From the NCBI RefSeq assembly GCF_037975245.1, contig NC_092565.1, positions 9,088,999-9,152,998 on the forward strand: 64,000 nucleotides of DNA, given 5' to 3'. This DNA comes from Apostichopus japonicus. Its lineage: Eukaryota; Echinodermata; Holothuroidea; Aspidochirotida; Stichopodidae. Numbering within the stretch: the stretch's first letter is position 1; every line of letters starts with the position of its first letter. Under the pieces are notes generated by a model. That model saw only the letters and a list, made by a program, of their open reading frames with translations, was not told the origin of the DNA and made no database searches. Positions 1 through 11,100 of this stretch are shown piece after piece. The position numbers were made by a program, and so were the translations under genes.

Positions 1-2
1 TA

Positions 3-164
3 AGTGTTTCGATGGGTATAACACAGCTATTTGCATTTGGAGCTGATGGTGCTGCATTAAGTAAGAAGCAAAAGCATTTCCTGCAAACTCCGAAGAACAT
101 GAAGATTGGCGGTTGTTTGGGGCCGAGAAGCAATCTGAAAGAGGAGAGGAGTTATTATTTGTAA
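3..164 (+). CDS. Possible C-terminal coding exon of an unrecognised gene (5' end outside window)
   Basis: An open frame runs from the window edge to a TAA at 162-164 and gives about 53 residues. The composition looks protein-like: a Gly/Ala stretch (FGADGAALSKKQ), a basic middle (TPKNMKIGG) and a charged tail ending KEERSYYL. After the stop the sequence turns strongly AT-rich, and an AATAAA-type signal lies near 250, as expected for a 3' UTR. I do not recognise the family. The upstream part, and whether an acceptor lies at the very edge, cannot be seen. It could also be a chance open frame. Confidence 0.35.
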   Translation, partial: SVSMGITQLFAFGADGAALSKKQKHFLQTPKNMKIGGCLGPRSNLKEERSYYL

Positions 165-3100
165 AAAGCATCGAACACATTTTTTTGTTTTCTAAAGTAA
201 AGGGTTATTAAGTGAAAACAAAGAAATAGAAAAAAAGGATTAAAAAAAAATAAAATAAAAAAGCTGTTTGTTTTGGCATTTTCAGTTATTGTATAAAGAA
301 TGAATCGGCCAACACAACGAAATGATTTGCAAATTATGTAATTAATGTGCTAATCTGTGGGTTTTTAAATTCGGAAAGCGTTTATAAATATAGTCAAAAT
401 GTGTGGTATAATGAGCCAATCATTGTCTTCTCTTTATCTTGATAATTAATCCTAATTAGTCATTCATATGGTTGTTCCAATTTTTATCTGCATCCTTTGT
501 GTTGAAATTTGAAGGAAATCCGCTATTGATCTGGATAGCCAAAAGCTTAAACAAAAGAAAGGGGAGAAAGTGCTTCATTACTGTTCCAAAAAGTTCTGAT
601 TCTTGGGAGTCAGGGAGTCTGTTTAAAGACTTATTAATTGTAAGTCATACGAACTGCTAGTTGCTATGGAGATATAGGTGATAATGACACCAAAATTTAC
701 TCAATATCAAAGTTGAAATGTCAGCCCTGATCTTGTATGTAGGTTTGAACCTTTTGACTTGCAATGAGTTAAGGAGGCTGGTAATATTACAAAGCCCAAA
801 AAATGTTTTTTACTGCTGTCGAGTGAAAAAAACATGGATCATTCCAGTTTTAAATAAATAGCTTCAAAATTTGTACAATATTGATGAGGCAGATCTTATG
901 CGAACAGCACTTTTAGTTTTAAGCGCTTTCCTGAATAAAAAAAAACGAAAAACTACAGGAATTTGTATAAAAGGTGAAATGGAAGCACTTGGGTTTAGTG
1001 GGTGAAATGGAAGCAATTCGTTGTGTGAAGTAAACTCCACAGAAGGTAAAACAATAAAGAATAGTTTTCAATAATAGTGGGTGGATAATTGCATCACAAA
1101 AAGTGACACTTAAAATAAAGGATCTGTAAAAGTTGATACTTTAATAAATAAATTACAAAACACTTTTCTGTTTAAATAATATGCATGCATTTGAAACAAC
1201 AGACTCCTTGTGTCAATATAGAATGGTTTGGATGCTTTTATGTTTATAGATGGTAATTAATTTAGGTAACTATTCTCCAGTTATTCATCATTTTCAAAAC
1301 TCTTCATCTACTTTGCTAAAAGATTTAACTGAGGTAGGATCTACAGTGCCCTAATTTTTTTTTTTTTGAAATTCACAAAAGTTATTGTTAAACTCAAGAC
1401 CATACAGATTTGAAATTTACTGTTACTTATTGTAAAACTTTGTATAAAAAAAAAAAATGAAACACAATGGCTATTTATATGAGTAAAAAAATCACAGAAA
1501 TGTCAGTAAATATTTGGGGAGCAAAAAGAAGGAATTTATATAATAGAGCACTTAACTATTGATAAATATACTATGCACTTCTTTGTTTTCTCTTCCAAAG
1601 ATTAATGGAATTATTTTATTTCGAGAGGTTGGGTTTATGAGTCTAGGTGTGAGACTGAGTCGCATGTTATGGTAATGGTCATTAGATTGTATGACTATCT
1701 GTCTTAATGTTTGTGGTGTTTACATATTTTATAGTTGTCTCGTTGTCTTATAAAGAAAACAACGAGGGACTTAAATTCATGAGAGATAAAACAAAGGAAT
1801 AGTCTTCTCCAAATTAGAAAAAACCATTTCTGGCTGAAATTTGAGTAAACATAAAAAACAAATCCAAACCAAACAGGATCAAGATATATAAGTTTCATTA
1901 TCTGTTATGTATTGAAATTTGGCTTCTGTTGCACTTTTTGGCTCTGGTCTTCAATATGTAATGATACAGGAACCATTTCTATTTCATATTCTGTATTACA
2001 AAGTATTAAAATAATACTAAAATACCTTTCATATTTCCACATGAAAAAAATTAATCTTTTAACAATTAGTTTACTGGTTTAACATTAACTTGCTATTGTG
2101 GCTGAAATCATTGTCAAAGTTTTTGTATTGTGTTCAAGTGATATACAAAACAAGGCAAAAAAATCATGGACAAATTCAATTTTTTTTTTTTTTTAAACTG
2201 AATATTATCATCTCTGTTCAGAGGAAAGGAGTAAAGAGGTTTGAATTTCTTCCATAATGTAAAAGAAATCTATGTGATGAGTGGTGGAGTCAGACCTCTC
2301 CGAATCTTGTAATCGGTCTAGATAAAAACAAATATTTACCCGCTTCTCTTACTCCCCTTCCATAATAATAAAGTGGTTCTGCTCGAGTGTGATTATTGGC
2401 AAGGTTGTTAAATACTACACCCTTGACGTTGAGGTGAATTTATTCTAACAGAATTCTATTATTGCTTACTCTCCAATTTCCAGTTACAACATGTCATTTT
2501 TCTGTGAAGTTATTGGGAAGATTGCATGATTTCATTTTTCACATCCACTGTATCCAGTTGGTTTCCTTCCTAAATTTGTAGGCTTATTAAAAACCTCTTT
2601 CTTTCAGTGAAATGTGCAAGCTGAAATTTAGTCCATTTTTGAAGAAATTTGTTTGTACTTTATGGTAAATCTTGTTTATATTGTCCCATTCTTCTCAAAT
2701 TTATTTTTCTTTTCAATTTTTTTGTGCTTGTACTAATAGCTGACAAAATTTGATCAATTCAAAACGGAGCAAGTATGATACGAAACAGATAAAATATTCT
2801 TACTTTGGACAGTCTCGTCTCATTTCATGTACCAGAAAAAGGATGAGAGAAGAGACCACATCCATGAATGTTTCAAAGCCTATGAGCTTACTGATGCTAC
2901 ATTATGTACGATTTCTGAGTAACTGGATGATGCCTGGATGGCACTCAATCAATTATCCAGCGGTTACTGGCTAACGATGTCCCATACATCCATTTGCGGT
3001 ATGTTAATAACCCAAGAGAAGCACATAAAAGAAGTCGTAGAAAAGTTTGCATATGCATGAAATATCTGTCATCCCTGGAAGTAATTATTAGACAGGTCCA

Positions 3101-3800
3101 AACAAGATTTATTCCCAATTCCCAGTTTTTATGACTGTTCCATGTTTTAGTAGTTTAGATCTGGTCTTCAAGGTATTACTGTGTGTTACATAGTCAGTTA
3201 ATTAAATGTACAGCATAACTAGTTTTGTTTCATATTTCAGTTTTCTGTGTGTGGTTTTTCTCTTTTCTTAGCATTTGTTCTTCTCTTTAGCTTATTTTCT
3301 TTTTTCCTTTTTTTTTTGGTGCTGGACACCATTTTTGTTGTTGTATTATTTGTAATGTACAGGGTTACAGCCATCCTACCAGTATGTATGTACAAGTATT
3401 AGTAAAGATTGAGGAAGAGTGAGCAATATAAAACAACTAAAATGTATAATAGAGTTTGAAGGTAGGGTGGTACTTACTATTAAGTTGACACAAAGGGCAT
3501 TTCTATATTCAAATTCTTTTACTAAAATAATAAATATTATTAAATATAGAATTCTCAACTATACTTCTATATTCTATGTAATTTGAGAGGATGCATTGGT
3601 AGTATAGTTACTGACACTTCCAATAGTATAAAGGACAGCCTAACCCCCCCCCCCTTCCTCACTCCTTTCTCTTCTAAGCATAAAAATGAATATAAACACT
3701 TCTGTTGTTATTCAATTTAAGAAGCTCATCAAACATTGCATCACCAGACACCCTGTCATTTTGTATTAATCATAACATTTGTTTAAACAGTAACAAGTGG
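165..3800. other. AT-rich non-coding stretch, no gene recognised
   Basis: There is no exon-like open frame with recognisable protein similarity on either strand. The sequence is AT-rich with several poly-A and poly-T runs and a 12-base C run near 3645. If 3-164 is a terminal exon, the first few hundred bases would be its 3' UTR. Confidence 0.5.
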
Positions 3801-3831
3801 ACTCAACACATGCTTCATGATGCCTGCACAA

Positions 3832-4205
3832 GTACTTACACTGTGATACTAAGTCTATGGTGCTTGTCTGGGGTACTTACACTGTTGTACCAGCTCTGCA
3901 GTACCTGTACTGTATTGCTAACTCTGTGGTACTTGCATTGTGGTACTTACACTGTGAGACCTGCGCTTTGGTACTTGCAATTTGGTACTTACATTGTGGT
4001 ACTACACATGGCAGGACCTGCACTGTGGTACTTACACCTGCAGTCGTACCTTTACTCTGGTACTAACACTGCATTACATGCATTGTGGTACTTACACTAC
4101 ATGGGGTACCTTTACTGTGGTACTTACACTGCATGGGGTACCTTTACTGTGGTACTTACACTGTGGGTACTAGTAATTCTGTACCTACACTGTAAAGTAC
4201 TAGCA
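3832..4205. repeat. Minisatellite with short GGTACTTACACTG-like units
   Basis: Imperfect tandem units of about 15-17 bp built on GGTACTTACACTGT repeat for roughly 370 bp. Overlapping frames stay open across it only because the unit repeats, giving Tyr/Leu/Thr-rich peptides. On the minus strand each unit contains GTAAGTACC, which resembles a 5' splice donor; no exon was recognised beside it. Confidence 0.85.
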
Positions 4206-4209
4206 TTGT

Positions 4210-5794
4210 TGTAATTGCATAACTGTCACTATTCATTTTAAAAGTTGTATAGAAATACTATAAAATGTCGTATTTTTGTTAAGGTTTCGAATGTTGTGTT
4301 GTTTTTTTTATAATTGGACATTATTATTTTTTTGTTCAGTTACATTGCCAAGTGAAACTGTCAGTGCCTTGCTTGCATACTGGTATAAACACTAGCATTG
4401 GACAGCTTGGATGAATCATATATTTTTAATATTTAGTTAAAAGTATTTCACAATGTACATTTGGGGAAGTAAAAATGAGTATTTTCTCATTTTACTATAA
4501 GGCATCTATCGAAAGGTGAAATGGACACTTTGTATAATTCTGAAGGATAATTACACGTTTATGTAAGGATTATTATGAGGGGTTGTCTGATCCTGTCAGT
4601 CGGATAAGGTTAACAACCGTATAAAATAACTTGAAGGACAGCCATGTTGTTGACTGTACATACACTGTCAGTTCATTTAACATTGATTCATGGTATACAC
4701 ACTCAAACCAACATGGCTGATTGAGGCTATATCATAGCCCAGTGTTTTGTGTTTGTGTGGCATGGCACTGTTATGTATATGTCTAAACATAACAGAACTA
4801 GGAATCACCATTGTGTATTAATATATTATAAATGCTTAATACACTTTCCCAGTGTTAGATAACCTCATTAAGAGTATAATATATATATATATGTGTTTGC
4901 TAATGAGGCATATCTTACCAAAATGCAGTGTTATTGCTTTGTCAGGTAGATATGTATTTATTTTGTTTGATGCACTGAACATGTTAGGTATTTATCCTTG
5001 ACCAGCTGGAATGTCCCTTCAGTCATGACATCCCAATCTTTCAGTACCTCAATAAGCAATGACCTATGTGCTCTTACTTGAGGTACCTTTAATTCATCCT
5101 GGAACTATCCCTCCGTTATTCATGAAGTGGTTGACTCTGGTGGCTATGTGTATCCATGGTAACTAGAGCACGCACCTCATACTGTGTTAATAATGTGATA
5201 TCTATATGTTTGTGATATGGCTCCTAGTCGATGTCAGATTCTACAGAATGCCGTAGTTAACAGTCGCTCGACAGCATGTCTTAAGACCTTCCTCTTCCTT
5301 TAGAAGTGTGTTTGTGACAGTAAATTATTTAAGAGCATGGAGCATACGTGGCTTGTGTGTGTTAACTGCATTCTGTACCTTCTTTGTGGTGTAGCCCAAC
5401 CTACAGTAGCTGTGAGTATATATAGCTATGTAAATATGCTTCTTATCATGTTGTCAAGGTTTGTTTACCACTGTTTTACATGTTGTTTGCTTGCCCGGAG
5501 TAAATCACTTTGTTATTCCTTCCCATGTGATTTTCTTCTAGATAAACTCCTTCACGATTACATCTATGCACAGCCAATTATCATTTTTCCACCTTTTGTT
5601 TTCCAGTACTTAATTACACCAGATGAAATTATAAGTGCATTAATCAAAAAATTTTCTTCATCGCTTACGATTGGGTGACAATTTCAATGTGGTGGTGGGT
5701 CGTTATTCTACGGAAATTTAAAGTAAACTGTGAAATAAAAGAAATAACATTTACTGCTCGTTATTGTTGCTTTTTATTGTACCTGTTTAAAAGG
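4210..5794. other. Non-coding stretch, no gene recognised
   Basis: No convincing exon is visible. A 113-residue open frame at 5337-5678 is hydrophobic and low in complexity with no family motif, so I do not call it a gene. A short TA run lies near 4880. Confidence 0.45.
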
Positions 5795-6443
5795 AATTGG
5801 GAGTGTCTGCTCTGTGGGGGCGGGGAGAGAGTACTTAAAGGGATTGGGAGTGTCTGCTCTGTGGGGGCGGGGGAGAGAGTACTTAAAGGGATTGGGAGTG
5901 TCTGCTCTGTGGGGGCGGGGGAGAGAGTACTTAAAGGGATTGGGAGTGTCTGCTCTCTGGGGGCGGGGAGAGAGTACTTAAAGGGATTGGGAGTGTCTGC
6001 TCTCTGGGGGCGGGGAGAGAGGTTGGGAGTGTCTGCTCTGTGGGGGCGGGGAGAGAGTACTTAAAGGGATTGGGAGTGTCTGCTCTGTGGGGCGGGGAGA
6101 GAGTACTTAAAGGGATTGGGAGTGTCTGCTCTGTGGGGGGGGGGAGAGTACTTAAAGGGATTGGGAGTGTCTGCTCTGTGGGGGCGGGGAGAGAGTAATT
6201 AAAGGGATTGGGAGTGTCTGCTCTGTTGGAGGGGGGGGGAGAGAGTACTTAAAGGGATTGGGAGTGTCTGCTCTGTGGGGGCGGGGGAGAGAGTACTTAA
6301 AGGGATTGGGAATGTCTGCGCTGTGGGGGCGGGGGAGAGAGTACTTAAAGGGATTGGGAGTGTCTGCTCTGTGGGGGCGGGGGAGAGAGTACTTAAAGGG
6401 ATTGGGAGTGTCTGCTCTGTTGGGTCGGGGGAGAGAGTACTTA
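5795..6443. repeat. G-rich minisatellite, 47-48 bp unit, about 14 copies
   Basis: The unit contains GGGAGTGTCTGCTCTGTG, then a G-rich block (GGGGGCGGGG), then AGAGAGTACTTAAA. Copies vary in the length of the G run and in small deletions, for example a shortened unit near 6020. Every unit carries several G runs on the plus strand, so the array could form G-quadruplexes. Frames open across it on both strands are repeat artefacts. Confidence 0.9.
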
Positions 6444-6760
6444 CCCATCTGTCTTACGTCACCCCCAGAGTGGAAAATATCAAACTTCTTACTTTCATAA
6501 TAAGTGTTGGATGATGTGAACTATTGCTCAATTATGGTTACTTTTCACATATTACTGTGTCTTTTGTATATAAGATTTTTCAGTTTACTTTCATGGTGCA
6601 CCAAAAAGATATTATTTTCAGAGCAATAAGAAACAAAATAGACACGGTTGATATTACAACAAATCAGAAAAAAAAGTTGTTCATAATTTATTTGTAGGAA
6701 TTTCCATTTTACTCACATACTTTTAAATCCGTACTTCCAACGTAATAAATTCTTTGTCTG

Positions 6761-6903
6761 TGAAATTCATTCTGGGCAAATTTGAGTTTCAGCCTTTCTA
6801 AGGAGTTGGTCAAGTTATTTGGAGGAACCTGCAAACTTGTATAAAAGATTCCACAATATCCTACAACTTCTTTTTGAAATTCATTCTGGGCAAATTTTAG
6901 TTT
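6761..6903. repeat. Pair of ~29-bp direct repeats 114 bp apart
   Basis: TGAAATTCATTCTGGGCAAA, followed by TTT and A/G-rich sequence, occurs at 6761-6789 and again at 6875-6903 with one difference. It may be the remains of a 114-bp tandem duplication or part of a dispersed element. No further copy was noticed. Confidence 0.6.
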
Positions 6904-7841
6904 AATAGGTATGAAGTTCACACAAGCTTTGTTTTTGAAATGATTAATTTTAACACTACAAAGTCTTCACACTTATGACCTCAAAGAAGGATTTGAATGT
7001 TATAAAAACTATGTTTCTTCACTGAGTTTGCTGTTCATCAAAGCTGTAAATTTGCTGTTGAAGTTTACAGAGTTTGTAGATTTTGGAGCTCCGGTGACCA
7101 GTCAAATGACCTTTGTAGATGACAATAGGCTTATTTACTCACTAAGATACATCCACATATCAAGTATGGAATTCAACTACCATATATCATTTTTCAGTGC
7201 TTAAGAGTTTACAGGCCAAAGTGTCACACTAAACACGTACCATGACTATCCTAAATTCCTTTTGCCTTCTGCACAGGTTCAGCAAAAGCAAGTTTGATGG
7301 TATACTGGCAGTAGGCCTACATGATGGGGTTGAGGAAGGATTTTGTTAAGCCACTTATTACAAACTCATGACTTATTGAGAGCAATTCTAGCACAATAAG
7401 TTGGTTCCCTGTTGCTGGAATATGAAGCGCAGTGCTTGCACGTACATGTATGGTGCAACCATGGAGCTGCTACGCTATCGTATCAGCACCCTGGTGCAAC
7501 CCTGGTCACTTCACATACACAATGTTAGGGTCAAGTATCTCTCCAGATTTAATATGGCAAAACGTTAAGAACTGTTTAACTGATATAGTAAACACATTGT
7601 CAAAGGTTCAAACCCCAGAGGGTGAAATCTTAATATTCTGCCTTTCCTCCTTCCAATCTCCACCAGAGATATCATTTTGATTTTTCTGCTCTTTTCCTCC
7701 TTCCATTCACTCCTTGGAAATCACCCTCCGTTCCATTTTGAAGAAAAACTTACGATTAAAACATTGAACACTTCTATCGCTTAGCATGCAACTTCCAAGG
7801 AACAACACAAAACCGGAAAACATTTATGAATAACAAAGTGA

Positions 7842-8187
7842 TGATTTGACTGCTTTGAAATCACTTATCACTGGCAAGATGCGTCGAGCGCCCTCTCTCG
7901 ACACTTCTTTTGTCAGTTTGCAACTTTTTTTAAATCATAAATCAGGTTTTTTTTGGCCCCCTGCACGCCCACACACAACACTCAATTCCAAAATAAACTT
8001 CAGATTCGTAATCAGCGTGTTGCGACCTACCAGAAAAGATACACATTGATCGCCTTTGCGACAAAAAGTTTTTGTCACCTTTAACCGTAAAACCGTAAGC
8101 AGTTTTTGCCAAAATTTTTCCCAAAATTTGACCCATTTATTCATAAATGTCAAGATAAAACTCAAGTTGACAAACAAATGTTTGATT
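7842..8187. repeat. Decayed left edge of the 913-bp satellite
   Basis: Bases 7846-7930 resemble the start of the satellite unit (TTGACTGCTTTGAAATCAC onward) but then jump to the later part of the unit (CATAAATCAGG onward, from about 7936), so most of a unit is deleted. Bases 7936-8187 match 8850-9100 with several substitutions and small indels. This edge is clearly more diverged than the internal units, as is usual where a homogenising array meets unique DNA. Confidence 0.85.
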
Positions 8188-11100
8188 TGACTGCTTTGAA
8201 ATCACGTATCACTGGCAAGATGCGTCGAGCGCCCTTTTATTTCGCTCAGTTTGCAACTTTTCAGAGGAACAATAGAAAACGGAAAAACTTTTAGGGGCAA
8301 CAAAAGATTTTAATCCTTTGTTCGTCGTAAAAGTTTTTCGGTCTTACTTTTTCAAGTTTGAGGTGCAAAAATTTGTTGTCGCAAAATCGATAAATGTGTA
8401 TCTTTTCTGGTAGTTCGCGACACGCTGATTACGAATCTGAAGTTTATTTTGGAATTGGGTACCAAAAAGAAGTACTTTTTTAACTTTTCAGACAAAAAAC
8501 CTATTTTTGGCGCAAATAAAAATTGCCAAAAATTGACCCAAAATCGATTTAGCCCAAAAGACGTAATAGGGAGTAATCGATGCTCAGGAGCCCAAATCTG
8601 CAACTCCCAGGTCCATATCTGCTTCCGTTCTGGAGATACGTGGTCCCAAAGTACAAGATAGAAATACGTGTTCTTTATAAGTGTACAAATTGGAAAACCA
8701 TTTCTTTTCAGCCTCCTCTCTTGTCCTCTCTGAAACACCCATCGACATTAAAATTAGACGTAGAGTAGAAGACACCCTTGTCTTTGTTATACACCAATTT
8801 CGTGTAATTATCTGACCGGGAAAGGCTTTTGTCTATATGATTTCTATTTTTGTTCATAAATCAGGTTTTTTGGCCCCCCTGCACGCCCACACACAGCACC
8901 CAATTCCAAAATAAACTTCAGAATCGTAATCAGCGTGTCGCGAACTACCAGAAAAGATACACATTGATCGCCTTTGCGACAAAAAGTTTTTGTCACCTTT
9001 AAAAACCGTAAGCAGTTTTTTCCAAAATTTATGCCAAAATTTGACCCGTTTATTCATAAATGTCCAGATAAAACTCAAGATGACAAACAAATGTTTGATT
9101 TGACTGCTTTGAAATCACGTATCACTGGCAAGATGCGTCGAGCGCCCTTTTATTTCGCTCAGTTTGCAACTTTTCAGAGGAACAATAGAAAACGGAAAAA
9201 CTTTTAGGGGCAACAAAAGATTTTAATCCTTTGTTCGTCGTAAAAGTTTTTCGGTCTTACTTTTTCAAGTTTGAGGTGCAAAAATTTGTTGTCGCAAAAT
9301 CGATAAATGTGTATCTTTTCTGGTAGTTCGCGACACGCTGATTACGAATCTGAAGTTTATTTTGGAATTGGGTACCAAAAAGAAGTACTTTTTTAACTTT
9401 TCAGACAAAAAACCTATTTTTGGCGCAAATAAAAATTGCCAAAAATTGACCCAAAATCGATTTAGCCCAAAAGACGTAATAGGGAGTAATCGATGCTCAG
9501 GAGCCCAAATCTGCAACTCCCAGGTCCATATCTGCTTCCGTTCGGGAGATACGTGGTCCCAAAGTACAAGATAGAAATACGTGTTCTTTATAAGTGTACA
9601 AATTGGAAAACCATTTCTTTTCAGCCTCCTCTCTTGTCCTCTCTGAAACACCCATCGACATTAAAATTAGACGTGGAGTAGAAGACACCCTTGTCTTTGT
9701 TATACACCAATTTCGTGTAATTATCTGACCGGGAAAGGCTTTTGTCTATATGATTTCTATTTTTGTTCATAAATCAGGTTTTTTGGCCCCCCTGCACGCC
9801 CACACACAGCACCCAATTCCAAAATAAACTTCAGAATCGTAATCAGCGTGTCGCGAACTACCAGAAAAGATACACATTGATCGCCTTTGCGACAAAAAGT
9901 TTTTGTCACCTTTAAAAACCGTAAGCAGTTTTTTCCAAAATTTATGCCAAAATTTGACCCGTTTATTCATAAATGTCCAGATAAAACTCAAGATGACAAA
10001 CAAATGTTTGATTTGACTGCTTTGAAATCACGTATCACTGGCAAGATGCGTCGAGCGCCCTTTTATTTCGCTCAGTTTGCAACTTTTCAGAGGAACAATA
10101 GAAAACGGAAAAACTTTTAGGGGCAACAAAAGATTTTAATCCTTTGTTCGTCGTAAAAGTTTTTCGGTCTTACTTTTTCAAGTTTGAGGTGCAAAAATTT
10201 GTTGTCGCAAAATCGATAAATGTGTATCTTTTCTGGTAGTTCGCGACACGCTGATTACGAATCTGAAGTTTATTTTGGAATTGGGTACCAAAAAGAAGTA
10301 CTTTTTTAACTTTTCAGACAAAAAACCTATTTTTGGCGCAAATAAAAATTGCCAAAAATTGACCCAAAATCGATTTAGCCCAAAAGACGTAATAGGGAGT
10401 AATCGATGCTCAGGAGCCCAAATCTGCAACTCCCAGGTCCATATCTGCTTCCGTTCTGGAGATACGTGGTCCCAAAGTACAAGATAGAAATACGTGTTCT
10501 TTATAAGTGTACAAATTGGAAAACCATTTCTTTTCAGCCTCCTCTCTTGTCCTCTCTGAAACACCCATCGACATTAAAATTAGACGTAGAGTAGAAGACA
10601 CCCTTGTCTTTGTTATACACCAATTTCGTGTAATTATCTGACCGGGAAAGGCTTTTGTCTATATGATTTCTATTTTTGTTCATAAATCAGGTTTTTTGGC
10701 CCCCCTGCACGCCCACACACAGCACCCAATTCCAAAATAAACTTCAGAATCGTAATCAGCGTGTCGCGAACTACCAGAAAAGATACACATTGATCGCCTT
10801 TGCGACAAAAAGTTTTTGTCACCTTTAAAAACCGTAAGCAGTTTTTTCCAAAATTTATGCCAAAATTTGACCCGTTTATTCATAAATGTCCAGATAAAAC
10901 TCAAGATGACAAACAAATGTTTGATTTGACTGCTTTGAAATCACGTATCACTGGCAAGATGCGTCGAGCGCCCTTTTATTTCGCTCAGTTTGCAACTTTT
11001 CAGAGGAACAATAGAAAACGGAAAAACTTTTAGGGGCAACAAAAGATTTTAATCCTTTGTTCGTCGTAAAAGTTTTTCGGTCTTACTTTTTCAAGTTTGA

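Noticed and set aside
3705-4214. 169-aa Leu/Tyr/Thr-rich open frame
   Set aside because: Most of it lies in the short-unit minisatellite, and overlapping frames are open too; it is a low-complexity artefact.
7595-7630. B-box-like GGTTCAAACCCC
   Set aside because: No A box or cloverleaf upstream; a chance match or a very old SINE.
8352-8738. 128-aa minus-strand open frame recurring in most satellite units
   Set aside because: It recurs because the unit recurs. It spans arm A of the inverted repeat, overlaps other frames, is lost in the 10-bp deletion units, and resembles no family. Without transcript data it is not a gene.
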